Positions 10,420 to 22,194 of a stretch of DNA of 64,000 nucleotides are shown in pieces. The stretch lies in assembly GCA_021186555.1 (NCBI GenBank), contig JAJKFL010000003.1, forward strand, positions 29,934,908 through 29,998,907, written 5' to 3'. Numbering within the stretch: the stretch's first letter is position 1; each line of letters starts with the position of its first letter. The notes under the pieces are model-generated. The model was not told where the DNA came from. It saw only the letters and a list, made by a program, of their open reading frames with translations, and did not search any database. This DNA comes from Reticulitermes speratus. Its lineage: Eukaryota; Arthropoda; Insecta; Blattodea; Rhinotermitidae. The translations under genes and the position numbers were made by a program.

Positions 10420-12525
10420 AGTTTTCTTGTGAGTTTCAGTTCAGGAGCAATATTACATTACAATCGCCTATACTTCATGTGTTCACAGTGCACTATGGAA
10501 CTAGTCAAATTCAGATAAAGAATTCTGGTGATCGATACAGGGTGAAATAACTTATGCGTGTAATTTTTAGAACACTTCAAAATTAAAAAAATGTGACCAC
10601 TCACGTACAAGATACATTTGAGTCGAAACCTTCTGTATAACTATGAATGACAGCGACTTCCATCTTTTGTTACTGCGTTCACACACTAATACATATTCGT
10701 ATGTTTACAATTCTGTCTTAAAAACAGCTACAGCTGATAAAAAGTCGTAAAAATTAATTTACTATTCCCGAAGCTTGAACCTTCTCTTTTCGGACTGCTT
10801 GGTCTTGAACATGAAGGCGTTATTCCTTCAAAAACTCGGTAACCATTTGACAAGTGTTACATACCAGAGGAACTGAATTTGCAGCAAGGCTGTGAGAACC
10901 TCAAATCACGCAAAGACAACGTTGCTGAACAAGTAAAAGGTGTAACGTGATTCTACGTTGTTCACAGTCTCTTCCGTACGGTCATTCGACTGTCAGATTT
11001 CATCGTTTATTCCTATGTTGCACAGCTGCTTTGTGATGCGTGAAGGATGAGTGCCTGGATTCACATAGGACTCTACACCAGCTACTGTGTTAGTAGCACA
11101 TTTCATAGGGAGAATACAGAAACACGAAATATCCCAAAGTGCTCGCATTATTTAGTTTCTTATATTTCATAAGGTAATGTAATATACCTTCAGGAATATT
11201 AAATTAATGTCAACGACTTTGTATGAACCTTGACAGGTTTATTTGTAAGATTAATCATGAATCCGGATGAAGGAAATCGTGGCGTGTTTAAAAGGATTCA
11301 GAAAAGGTTCAAACATTTGAGTGAGAAACGTGGTAGCCCAGTCGTGACTCGAGTCCGGTGTGTTGTCAGTGGAAGCAATGGCCACTTGGCCTAGTTCAAG
11401 ACAATAAGCAGAGTAGGCCTACAATAATACATAACGCTTTCTTCGGAATTACTATTCAGTTCACCACAGCATGTAGGTCAGAACACTGACTTCTGGCAAT
11501 ACAGTCGAAAAGTTTTAGCAAATTAACACAAACAAAAAAAGGAATACATTAATTGTAACTCAAGTATCACAGGGTAATTCACGTCTTCAGACTCCAGTCT
11601 CTTCATGTTCATGCTGTGCTAAAACACACCAACTCTCAAATGTGAACACGCTGCTGTTCGCAATGAAATATCGACAGTTAATGGAACGCGCATTCCCCAC
11701 CATCTGTGATATATGTAATACTCGTATAATGCATAGGCCGTAAATAAATCCGTGAGGAAATTATGGTTGTTTGAATTACATTTATAGTATTACTACGGTA
11801 TGAAACTGTACAGACTACAATACGACAGAGTACTTCTGAAAACAGTTTTGAGAAAGTGGTAGTATGACTTCCTCATAACTGGCCAAATCCGGGTAAACTA
11901 GCCACTTGCCCGTCACATGTCTGGTCGCCGGTGATGAGGGATAGTAACAGATAAACATCTGTTACTCCCGCGCTAGTACACAGCCTCGCTCATTGGTAGT
12001 ATCTTTAATTTAATCTCATCTAACGAGTGCTGACCTCTGGTTGTGGTATGTTGTATTAGGACTATATGTCAGACAGTCAGCCACAGCTCGTACCTCAGCA
12101 ACAACACTGTTTTATCATATGGTCGACGCCCAACAGTGCCTTTGGCCTCGGCCCAGCCCGTACCGGACGGTGAATACAGGTTGTCCGGTAATCAGGGTGT
12201 GACTCAATCATTCACTTACAAGAAGGGCATTACATTAGGTACATTCTGCTAATCAACACACTTTAAAACTGTGTTCAGTAGAATTCTTGTGAAACTGTTG
12301 GTGGTTGAGATGGTAGAGAAATTCTCAATCTTTTGTTACAACTGCAGTCTTCAGAAGAAACACACTGTACCAATTGCATTCAGTTCAAACCTCATAACCC
12401 GTCTCCTTCATATTTTAATACGGTTCCCATAGGCATCTTTCTCACTGTTTCATACTAAAATTTTGCAAGCCTTTCTTTTTTCCCTGTGCGTGTTACATGA
12501 CCTCATCATACTCCTTTATTTGGTC
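10420..12525. other. Anonymous DNA, no gene seen
   Basis: No gene or RNA was recognised. At 10537 the string TACAGGGTG resembles the outer end of some insect DDE transposons and of the 32-kb element here, but no partner end was found. Confidence 0.45.
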
Positions 12526-12538
12526 ACCCTAATATCTA

Positions 12539-12837
12539 CCGCCGATCCTCGTGGTGGTGCTGTCTAAAAGGTAGGTCTGAGCCGCTTGACTGCTGGGATC
12601 GTAGTATCGAATTCCGGTGAGGGTATGGAAGTTTGTCTCTTGTGTTTGTTGTGTGTTGTGTAGGTTGCGGCCTCTGCGAGGAGGTGATCGTTCGTTCAGA
12701 GGAGTCCTAACGTGTGTGTGTGTGTGTGTGTGTTATGTGTAATGTGTGTATGTGTATGTATAATAGTGTGTGATCTAGAAACCTCAACAATCAGGCGGCA
12801 CAGGCATGACTTGGGCTGTTGCGCCACAAAAAAGAAA
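12539..12837 (+). mobile_element. SINE family B, old copy with internal TG microsatellite
   Basis: Starts GCCGATCC like the full copy at 52.6 kb and contains the diagnostic TTTGTCTCTTGTG, GTTGTGTGTTGTG, CCTCTGCGAGGAGGTG and CAGAGGAGTCCTA blocks, ending near CCACAAAAAAG. It is flanked by a 9-bp target-site duplication, TAATATCTA, at 12530-12538 and 12838-12846. A (TG)n tract at about 12712-12770 replaces the short GTGTGGTGTG segment of the family. Confidence 0.8.
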
Positions 12838-12849
12838 TAATATCTAAAA

Positions 12850-14375
12850 AAAAGCAAAACGTATGACGCTCCCCATTGTTTAATCCTGTCGATCCACAAG
12901 TTGCTTCCTCTCTTTCTCTTAGATCCAAATAATATCCTCAGGATCCTGTTCTCAGACACCCTCACCTGTGTTCTTCCTTAGGGTGAGATACCTAATTTTA
13001 CACCAGTTTAAAATAACGGGTAAAATTTCTCTCTGCTTAATAAATTACTTAAAAACAAAATAGTTTTCATAAATTTTATATTATCTTCACCGTGAATTAA
13101 AGAATAAAAAGCGAAAATATAGTGCATTTCGTTGGTGTGTAACTTTTGATTAGTTTTCATAAAGTTTAATTACACGACAAAAATATGAAATAATTTGCTC
13201 AGTGAATTTTCCATCCACACGCATTAACTCCATCAGAATTTTTAGTCAGTCACTACGTCATTTAATGGCGCTCTTTCGACTGAACAAGTAATGTAGCGTT
13301 GAAAGGGACGAGAGAGGATCGAGAAACGATCAGACGTAGCACGGAATTTGCCTGGAAGGATGCTGACAACCGAACAATTACGCCAGGACATCGGTGACCA
13401 GACGAGAATTTGACCCATGTGCAAACCATACGCGTTACAGTTTATCCAACATGCCCTGTCATAGTAATTACATTAACATTTTGACCAATTAATATCAGAA
13501 AGCAGCTGATTCAAATCCTGTTCTTCAGACGACTTTTTTGTCCCTTAAAATTCAATCTGATGTAGAGAATTAACCTTCAAACCCCAGTGGTTAGGACACT
13601 ATATGTAACACCGCGTTTAACGTGACAAAACTCTACATTTTCTTGACAGTTTTTTCATGCGTTTAGTACGAAACTCACAGTTAAAAATATTTCCTCTTTA
13701 CACCTTCTCCCACCGTTTGGTCATTTCTGAAGGCCACAGACTTTACGAAATAAGTCTTTGTACACAATTTTGATTGTTACGATTTAAAGGTTTTTTAATT
13801 AGGTTTTTAATATTCTTAACGCAGACATCTAATAGGCTGATACAGTGTTGTTCAATAAACAAGTCAATTTTTCATCAGTTACGTCTGTGAGATGCGGAAA
13901 GTACATTCTTGGCTTAATTAAGTAAACAATCAACTGAATGTGGAAATGTCATCTTTGAGCTGAGACCTCTGTTAACATGTATTGTATTAGTTATATCAGG
14001 GCCCTGGTGATACGGCACTCCTTCGTCAAGTTATAAAATTAATTTCTTCTTTTTAATCATGCCTTACCCCGTACATATAAAAACTACCTTTCCTGTTTTC
14101 CTCATATTAGCAACGCCAACGTGTTTTAATCTTGACATATTTTAACCACCCTTTTGAAAGGTCTCTTTTTTGTTTCAATTTCCTGGCTTATAATGTTGAA
14201 AAAATAAATTACTGAATCATTGGCCCTGTCCCTCTTTTCCAGCTTCACAGCAATTCAGCTTTCAGCCACTCCTCACCCTTCACACCAACGTCATTTTACC
14301 TCTATACCACCTCTTTTGAATCCCTTAATCTCCTCAACCCTGCATACACCATCCTGAATCAGATGTCTGCTTTTC
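12850..14375. other. Anonymous DNA, no gene seen
   Basis: Nothing recognisable. The AT-rich sequence contains only short frames. Confidence 0.45.
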
Positions 14376-14376
14376 T

Positions 14377-14404
14377 CTCGTCTCTATCTCTCTCTCTCTC
14401 TCTA
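14377..14404. repeat. (CT)n microsatellite
   Basis: CTCTCGTCTCTATCTCTCTC continuing to 14404. Confidence 0.9.
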
Positions 14405-14409
14405 CTACT

Positions 14410-17005
14410 ATGTCTGAATTAATGTATTGGAAACCACTCAGCAATTTTTGTAGAAATGCACACACCAAAAGGAAAACACACACACAGCACATTCACACAC
14501 CTTCAGTTACATGTTAGCAGCTGATAGCGGACTGCAGGAACCACGTAACAGCCAGTTCGCCTGTGCACAGCCCACACCAACTGACACTTCCGCAAAACGG
14601 CAGTTTTTAAACCGTATCAAGCGATGTTTTAATTCCCTTTCCTCTCATCCGCCATTACAACTGCATGCCTGTTACGCCTAACAGCACACACGCGTTCATA
14701 ATTTCAGTTAAATATGAAATACTATACATTACGTCAACGTTACGTATCTGATTTTAGGTCTTGTGGCCTGTCCCAAATGAAACCTAATTCGAAAACAGTA
14801 AATTATTTTACACGTTTTTTGTGCCCACAGGAAGACCCATCTCTATCACACAATAACACAACACTGAGAAACATGAACACACATCCATGCGCCAGACAGG
14901 AACAGAAACCAAGACAGTATGCGTGTCAAATGGACAGGCAACTGTGCTGCGACTTGTAGAGATCATTACGGATGTCACTGGTAAGTAAATAACGGAACAG
15001 GGTAGTTGTAAAACGTGAACACGTCTAACAGCTTAGAGGAGAATGTTCCGTTCCACACGAACAAAATCAGTTAACTAGTTACGGTACTTCAGGACTCTGT
15101 CGGTATTCAGAAGAAAACGGCCCTACCTACAGAATGGCTTAAAAGTCAGTTAACTGAAAAAGAGTCTCTCGTATTAACGGAAACGGCAATAAAGACTTAT
15201 GCTGGACAAAATGTAAAACGGTATCACAGAGCTGCAACTTGTGCACTGAGCGTGGAGAACCTCATTTCGCACAGTTTCTTTTATAAATTCAGTACGCAAG
15301 AAATTTACAGCGCATTCTAGTGTACGTTTAAGTAACCAGTTAACTAACTTCAGAACCATTCTGTACTCTCTTCGTGAGGCTGAGAGCAGCATGCAACTTC
15401 AATCACGACGACCGGTCATTGGCACAGATTAAAGTCGGGTACCTCAAGAGTAAACACCACACATACGAGTATGACCACTGAGATACCCAGCTCATTAGAA
15501 AGTGTGTTAATGCAGATATTAAACCACCGTTCGTAGAACATTTAACGACACTGATGCAACTGCAAATTGTATACAAAGTCGATAAAATGAATGGTGGTTT
15601 GGACAGGACTGCAGAAGAAGTTGTGGTCATTTAAAGTTAGGCTTATAGTAGCAGAGTCAGCTAGAGTGACCAAGGATACTGAAATCTTTCAGCAATACTA
15701 GTCGTGTCTCGAAATGCGTACCTCCCCAATAAACGTACCTGTTCGGAGTACGAAACATAAAGACATCACAGACAGTTGGTCAGAGAACTGAAAAGGATGC
15801 ATGCACATGTTTCATAACAGCTACTTTACTTCCTTATAAAACGAAAATGTCCAATAAACGAAGAATGGAGAAAATCAAATGCGCAGGAAAAAGAAACAGA
15901 AAAAGCAAGCAGCGATAAACAAAAAGGAAAACGAAGGGAGAAAAGAACTACAGAAGTGTTGGAAAGAAGGCTAGAAGGGCAGGAAGACAGAACGAAATAA
16001 ATACACCTATCCCAGTGGTTCTATCATATGTTAGACATGAAACTAAAAAGGCGTAATCTCTAGGATTCAGTCTAACATTCACAACATCTTGGGCTAATTC
16101 GACGTTTCAGTCAATGTTTTTGAAATACAAATTAAATTACATCTTGTGGGCTGCCGCATGCATCCATACAAATAATATGGACCTCAAAGGGTTAAAGGAT
16201 GGTGCAGCAGCCTCCCCCATATTCGATCTAGTGACGTGCTAGTGTGGTGCCAATGCAGATAGTTCGCGCGAGGGCACTCGTCACGCTTGTCCCTCGCTCG
16301 TACACCAACAGGCTCCGAGGCACACAAAAGCCGTTACTGTACCCTGAATTCTACGATAAGGCATATCAACACACCTTTCAAATGACTTTCAATTGATTTA
16401 TAATGGAACAGTAGGACAAGGCTCGCCACACGTTCGTTACCTATGCCAACAACATAGCATCTGGATTGCTGCTGCCCAGAGACCAGGAGAAATGCCATGA
16501 ATGAGAGTTTCTGTTTTAGCAGTAGATGTTCTAATTTGCAACTTCATATTCCTCCACCAATCTGATAAATCGACTAAGGCAAATAACCCAACTTTACTCG
16601 TCGGATGTATTTTTTAAAAGTTAACTGCTGGTAAATCAACGCACTGCTTTCATTACCGTGTTCCATAAAGCAGGATACTGTGCCCCACGTGAAACTGAAG
16701 GATCCACTACACACTATCACATCATATTTTTTTCCTGTTCTGTATGCCCAACACACACCCATCTTATGCTCCTTCGTGTAATGATCCTAACAATATAGGC
16801 CTAATTTAAAGGGGGCTGCACAAGCAATGAAGTCCTCATTATGCAGTTTTCTCCATCATCCCTTAATTTCATCTCTCAGATTCAAATATCTTCACAATAC
16901 TGATCTCAAACAACTTTCATCTACGCTCCATTCATATAACGAAACATCTACTTCCATGCAACAGGTAAAAATAAGTATTTTAAATCTACATGTCTACTAG
17001 ATCTT
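14410..17005. other. Anonymous DNA with a purine-rich tract
   Basis: No gene was recognised. 15840-16010 is strongly A/G-biased on the plus strand (runs such as GGAAAAAGAAACAGAAAAAG), with few pyrimidines. The rest is featureless. Confidence 0.45.
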
Positions 17006-17042
17006 AGTCCTCCAGTAAAGATAAAGTACTTTAAGCTACAAT

Positions 17043-17299
17043 TTTTTTTTCAATGGCTCAACAGCCCCTTGGGGGCCTAGGCCGCCTCATTTTTCGAGGC
17101 TTCACGATCACACTTCTTAGACACACCACACTCGGTAGGACTCCTCTGGACGAGGGACCAGCTCGTCGCAGATACCTCTACCTGACAACACACAACATTC
17201 ACAAGAGACATCCATGCCCCTGGGGGGATTCGAACCCACAATCCTAGTAAGCGAGCGGCAGCAGACCCACGCCTTAGACCGAGCGGCCACTGGGATCGC
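17043..17299 (-). mobile_element. SINE family B, near full length
   Basis: Poly-T at 17042-17050 is the poly-A tail on the minus strand. The body runs to CCACTGGGATCG, the reverse complement of the tRNA-like head, which holds GGTTCGAAT-type T-arm sequence (ATTCGAACCC at 17228). A perfect 14-bp target-site duplication, CTTTAAGCTACAAT, lies at 17029-17042 and 17300-17313. The insertion lands inside a hammerhead-like motif. Confidence 0.92.
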
Positions 17300-17985
17300 C
17301 TTTAAGCTACAATAGGTAGCCGAAACATGTAGGAGCGTAAGACCTAGCTTCGTGTAGTAGTTGGAAATAGAAAATTGTGAGTGTGGAAGACAACTGCATT
17401 GTATACGTATAACATTAAGTATAATTTATGAAACTGATAAATCATCGTTAAATAAAGAGACAAATACACGTAGACTGTGGTTTGGCTCACGAAATGTACA
17501 CCATATCTGTTTTGCGTACAATTCTGACCCTAAATTCCTCCGAGGGGCTCCCAGCTCTTTAGGAAACAGTGTGACGAAAAATGGTTATATCATCTTAATT
17601 TTACTCAGTTACCAATGGAAATCGCAGTAAGTACAGCATGCAACTCACGTTTCTGCAAGCGCGTAAAACTGCACTTACAAAATACATCTACTCGCTGACA
17701 AAGTTATATTTAGAATTTAGTGAATCAATTTTACTCTTTTGTCCTTTCGAAACGGTTGGGAGAATACAATTTGCATTAATAGGTACTGCGAGCAAAGAGG
17801 TGTAAAGCGACATCCTGCAATCAAACAAAGTACAGCCATAGGAAAGCCACAAAACGCAGCAGTCGTCACCTTGAATATGATGCCAGAGCAGAGGACAGAG
17901 GAAGTGACACTACCGTGTGTAACAGTCGTATGTAGACAGGCGGATATGCACCACACACAAGATACAGAATGCGAGACGAAGGTTC

Positions 17986-18200
17986 TCACAGCGGTAAAGA
18001 TGAAGCATAAGATTCTCTTTTATGTAGCCTGCGTCGACTAGTAAACATTCACCAACGTTTCGGAGCAGCGCAGGACCTCCATCTACAGGTGGACTTCTCG
18101 ACCCTAAAGTTCGGAGGTACTGGGCTCCTCCGAGACGACGGTAACTGTTTACCAGTCGACAAGGCCTCACATCCCAGAAGCCTTCAGCCGTAACAAAAAC
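17986..18200. mobile_element. Foldback element, family FB1, copy 2
   Basis: Left arm about 17995-18063 pairs with right arm about 18130-18200: TCGACTAGTAAACATTCACC mirrors the right arm's GGTAACTGTTTACCAGTCGA. The left end (GGTTCTCACAGCGG) matches the 38.6-kb and 2.7-kb copies. The centre has two opposed hammerhead-like motifs, minus at 18045-18095 and plus at 18100-18145, both with degenerate cores. Confidence 0.65.
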
Positions 18201-18514
18201 AAGATGCAGTACGCTTGTAAATTTGGCTCTATGCTGCAGAAAATATAACATTATTTTGTCATCCAGCAGAGTGACATTTTTACTGATGATTCTTTGTGTT
18301 GTAGCTCATAACTAAATTGGGAATATGGGCTATGACCTATATTCAATTGAAACTTAAGACCAAAAATAATTGACGGGCATGTAAAAGTTTTCACACATAT
18401 CTAAAAATCACCCCTCAGTTCAAGAAAAGTCACCCCGCAAGAGTCATTAGCCAATACGAATATATATTCTAATTTTTACTATTGCACCGTGAATAACTCA
18501 TGTAATGTTTCGTA

Positions 18515-18660
18515 ATACTGAAGAATTTAAGGCGAGGGACTGTTACCTCTACGCCCATGCTTCGAATCTCACGCCAGGCATCGATTATCCTGAGAGGAAT
18601 TTTCTCATTCCTCCAGACAAGTGTCGGGGTAGTACCGCAAACGTCACTGCCGTTTATATA
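18515..18660 (+). mobile_element. Degenerate tRNA-derived SINE fragment
   Basis: A T-arm-like GCTTCGAATCTCACGCC is followed by a body containing GGAATTTTCTCATTCCTCC and GTGTCGGGGTAGTACC. It looks like an old SINE of a family otherwise absent from the window. Confidence 0.35.
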
Positions 18661-18690
18661 ATTTTTGCAGTTTTCGCGGCGAAAGTATCC

Positions 18691-18829
18691 TATAAAATCC
18701 TCTCTGGCCGACAGCCGCGTCAGGTAATGCTGAGATCTCAGTACCCTGAGGATGGAGACGAAGTCAGTCTCTGAAACGTTGGTGTGTTTCAATTACCTGA
18801 AGCGGCTGTCGGCCCGAGAGAATTTTATA
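18691..18829. mobile_element. Palindromic foldback with central hammerhead-like motif
   Basis: Arms 18691-18728 and 18792-18829 (38 bp) are reverse complements with only 3 mismatches; both carry GGCCGACAGCCGC or its complement. The 63-bp centre is almost entirely the motif at 18741-18785. The arms differ in sequence from FB1. Confidence 0.85.
18741..18785 (+). ncRNA. Hammerhead-like motif, well formed
   Basis: CTGAGGA (18746-18752), extra T, 6-bp stem II GGAGAC/GTCTCT with one G-U, 7-nt loop, GAA (18773-18775), A-CG-T as a minimal stem III, T at the cleavage position, then GGTG pairing with upstream TACC. All core residues of a hammerhead are present apart from the inserted T. Confidence 0.5.
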
Positions 18830-18839
18830 ATCACTACCG

Positions 18840-20280
18840 TTTCCTTTCACATCCTTCCCATTTCATTATTCACCGTATAGTTATATACAATAAAGCAAAA
18901 TACGCCAGTATATAATACATCTTATTTTAAGCGATATATATATATTTCTTGGATCACAGAGTCGCAACGTAATTCGACTGGATTTATTACACTGTTGCAA
19001 AACCTAACGATATCCATGTCAGCGTGATCGCCCCCCCCCCCTTTCCGCGTACATCGACTGGAGCTGTAGAAGAGGAAACGACAGCAACGACGACATCCAA
19101 AATCGAATTTTCTAGCCCAACACTCGTCTCGGGTTTACATAAAATTGCAGGCTCGCCACAGCGCGCCACTCCTTCTTCTTCCGTGCAAAGCAGAGTTAAC
19201 ACACAAAGTGTTCCACTCGCTAAAGCACCAGCAACACTTGTTGAGGAGTAACAGCCATCAACAGCCGAAATTCCAAAATACTGGCCCCTCTTCTTCACTG
19301 TGTTATTCACAGACAGCGAACTTAATTGTGACGTAATTTAAGGACTGCTGATTAATGTTCGTGAGCGGGTGAACGTGTGAGTGACGTCGAAAAGAAAGCC
19401 GAACAGTCCTAACTAAACGTAGCCCCTACATACCTTCACCAAACTTTAACGTCGAACCGGAATCACTCCGGTTTTGTACACAGGTGTCCCGTATTCAACC
19501 ATAGGCCCGCAGCTCGTCTGTCGTGACGTAACTTTTCCGCTGTTTTCAGCAGTCGTTTCAGACAGATGCCAGGATATTGCTTGCAACAGGCCAAAGAACC
19601 TTCCTGCCACACATTTAATAATTACCCATTCACTATCACAGGGGTGCACTAATTTTTCAATAATTTAGAAGCCACCTTAAAATTCTAAGCTCCAGAAGGT
19701 TGACATGAATCAAGTTACATACTGAGGACGCACAAATATTAGGCACGACGTTACAACTGGTCACCCTGCCGAACTGGCGCCCGGGATTTGTGCACACCTG
19801 CATTATATATCACTCGTCGCTATGTTACCTGTGTAGCTGAGAAAGAACTAAGTAACGCAAGAACAGAGGTGCATTGTACAGCGTCGAGGATTGGCAGTGG
19901 CAGTGTCTGGAACGCGGGCTCTGCTTCGATAGACAGCTGTACAGTTACGACAGTGCCGTCTGCACAGATATGGAATGACTGTCCGACGTCTGGTAGAATA
20001 TATGTCACTTTGCTGACAAAAATATTACACAATGTGAACCATGCAAACATTCTACATGTGTTTATAAATGTTCGACACTTCAAAACTCAATACTTCTCGC
20101 ACACTTTCTATCATTTTAATCCTTCAATGTAATTTTAATATAATTCCGTCGACATGATGAATTTATATGACTACACTTAGGCCAATTCTATTGTTCACAT
20201 TGTAACAACCTTCCGTGTACGAGTATTTGTGTATTTCCACTCTTGCTCATAAACAACTGGCTTCCCCGATGATAACATAC
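18840..20280. other. Anonymous DNA, no gene seen
   Basis: 19020-19330 is more GC-rich and open on both strands (Ser/Thr-rich 75-codon plus frame; 107-codon minus frame), but I recognise neither and see no splice or start context to choose one. A C10 run lies at 19027. Confidence 0.4.
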
Positions 20281-20285
20281 GGTAA

Positions 20286-20575
20286 GACAATCCCTATAAG
20301 GCCTTGACAGGCCCTTAGGGCTCTAGGAGGTTGGGGCTTCCAGGATTTCTAGACAATCGGCAAATGAATGTGGCAATATTGTCAGCCCTAGGCACCGGCC
20401 GCCTTTATCCCTAGGAGATATCCCTGGTACTCATTTCTGTTGGAGGCTGAGTCGACCCCAGGGCCATAGTGTGGCCGGAAGGATTAAACCATTCAAAATC
20501 CCAATGACCCCATAGGGAATCAAACCTGCGACCTTCCGGATTGTAGCGCCGTGCCTCAGCCAACTGACATCATAT
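20286..20575 (-). mobile_element. SINE family C, nearly full length
   Basis: Longest family C copy. On the minus strand it begins with a tRNA-like head, A-box GTTGGCTGAGGC and B-box GGTTTGATTCCC, then the family body with GGCCCTGGGGTCGACTCAGC. It ends GGGATTGTCTTACC. No clear target duplication. About 85 to 90 percent similar by eye to the 4-kb copy. Confidence 0.85.
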
Positions 20576-21104
20576 GTGACCAAACAATGTAGGGCATTAC
20601 ACTGTAAATTAAAAAGGTTATATTTTACGTGTAATATTATGGTGTGATTTTTAAACAGAGAGGCAACTGGAATTAAGTGATCAACACAAACGTTGTGTTG
20701 TCTGCAGAAATGGGGCGCAAAGTTCTATTGCATATCCTGAGGCTGAAATGGGGCGAGGTACAGCAGTAGTAATTGGCAGTCTCGAAACACTCCCCAACGC
20801 GTAACAGGTTTACAGGTGACTGATGTCACGGGGTAGGCACTTCCTTGAACTGTTGGTGCTAAGACTTGTTCAGTTTCTGACAAACTTCTCAGCCATTTAT
20901 TCCAACCCGAATGTTCATTACTGTGCCACTAAAAGCCCGCCACAGGACTCCAGGATACAGTACCTTACGTATGCCTAATTTTCTCCCGTCTTCCATTTCT
21001 CTGCTTTATGTTTACATCTCCTGACAGTCTCTTTTTACACATTCCCAATGTACGTTAATTTCTTAGGTAAGAGACCACGTTTTACACCCTTACAAAACAA
21101 AACG

Positions 21105-21380
21105 TTCTCCCCAGAACAGGCCATGAAGGCCCAGAGGGGGAGTAGAGGTATAGCTCTACTCTTTCTTTAACCCTGGCACTAGATGAGGGTGGGTGGTCAA
21201 CTCCACGCCCCGGCCGCTTTATCCCCGGGAAAGAGACCCGGTACCCATCGTACAGGAGGCTGGGTGGACCCCAGGGCCGGTATGGACGGCTGCGGAAAAT
21301 CTCGCCCCGACCGGGATTCGATCCTCGGACCGTCCAGCCCGTAGCGAGTCGCTGTACCGACTGAGCTATCCTGACCCACT
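21105..21380 (-). mobile_element. SINE family A, full length
   Basis: On the minus strand it starts with a tRNA-like head (GATAGCTCAGTCGGTACAGC as A-box region, GGATCGAATCCCGG as B-box region), followed by the body and an end at GGAGAACG. It is flanked by imperfect A-rich repeats (ACAAAACAAAACG at 21092-21104 and ACCAAACAAAAACG at 21381-21394), a likely target duplication. The two 72-codon open frames here are SINE-derived. Confidence 0.9.
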
Positions 21381-21389
21381 ACCAAACAA

Positions 21390-21965
21390 AAACGATGTAC
21401 AATTTGAATAATCATGTTGTGTTTCAGTACAGATGGAACAAAGACTGCGGAAAATGTCCTGACGGCAACAGTCTTTAACAGCGTACAGTTTAAAAGTTGA
21501 GTGTGAGTTTGTATGTATGCAAGCGTTATTTAAGTTACTATACACATACGTAAATATCACATACACAAATACCAGAATTCGCATATCTATATCACAGAAC
21601 ATGCAATGCCTAACACGGGACACTGTACAGAAAAGGGTGTATTACCTAACGGTAAATGATTCGTGGTAAAAAGAAAGTCTTGGGCGGCACAAATGATCCT
21701 CTGTGACTTCTGTTGTGTTCCGAAAGTTCATTACTAAAAGGAATTTCGAAGACCTTGAGATGACTGAAAGCTTACTCAGTGAGCTTTGTAACGTCCATAG
21801 TTTCCAGCAGTGTCTTGAGGCAGGGTGGAGATTTTTGGATGTGAGTGCTGTGAAAGCACAGAAACTTGTCAAATAGTCGTGATGATACTTATGCTCGATT
21901 ACTGAAATGCTTCCCCATTTGACATTTAACGATAAAGAGTATCAGCTAAGAATATCCGGAAGATT
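21390..21965. other. Anonymous DNA, no gene seen
   Basis: Two short minus-strand frames (85 and 76 codons) are unrecognised. Confidence 0.4.
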
Positions 21966-21968
21966 TTT

Positions 21969-22190
21969 AACCCTTTAGAGCCTAGTTGTTAGTTTATATA
22001 CCACAAGGTTCAACATTACAAACTTCTACGTTCCGCCCATACAGTGTATTTATGTGTTTGATATGGATCTCAGAACAGAGATTATTTCCTTACCTAGCGT
22101 GAATATATTGCTTGTTATAAACGAGATTGAGTGTTTACTGTTCGGTACGAACTGAATCTTTAAATATAATTGAAATGAAAGTTACTTTTT
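21969..22190. repeat. Unnamed dispersed repeat H, copy 1
   Basis: Similar to 36260-36460 and 50321-50520. Shared landmarks in order are CCTTTAGAGCCTA, CTACGTTCCGCCCA, GTGTTTACTGTTCGGTACG and AACTGAATCTTTAAA. No open frame, tRNA-like head or inverted ends. Confidence 0.7.
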
Positions 22191-22194
22191 AAAG

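Noticed and set aside
10537..10560. TACAGGGTG as the end of the mariner-like element at 9.4-10.4 kb
   Set aside because: The orientation is wrong for the right-hand end of that element and no matching left end was found.
21197..21415. 72-codon frames on both strands with protein-like look
   Set aside because: They lie within the family A SINE, and similar frames appear in other copies.
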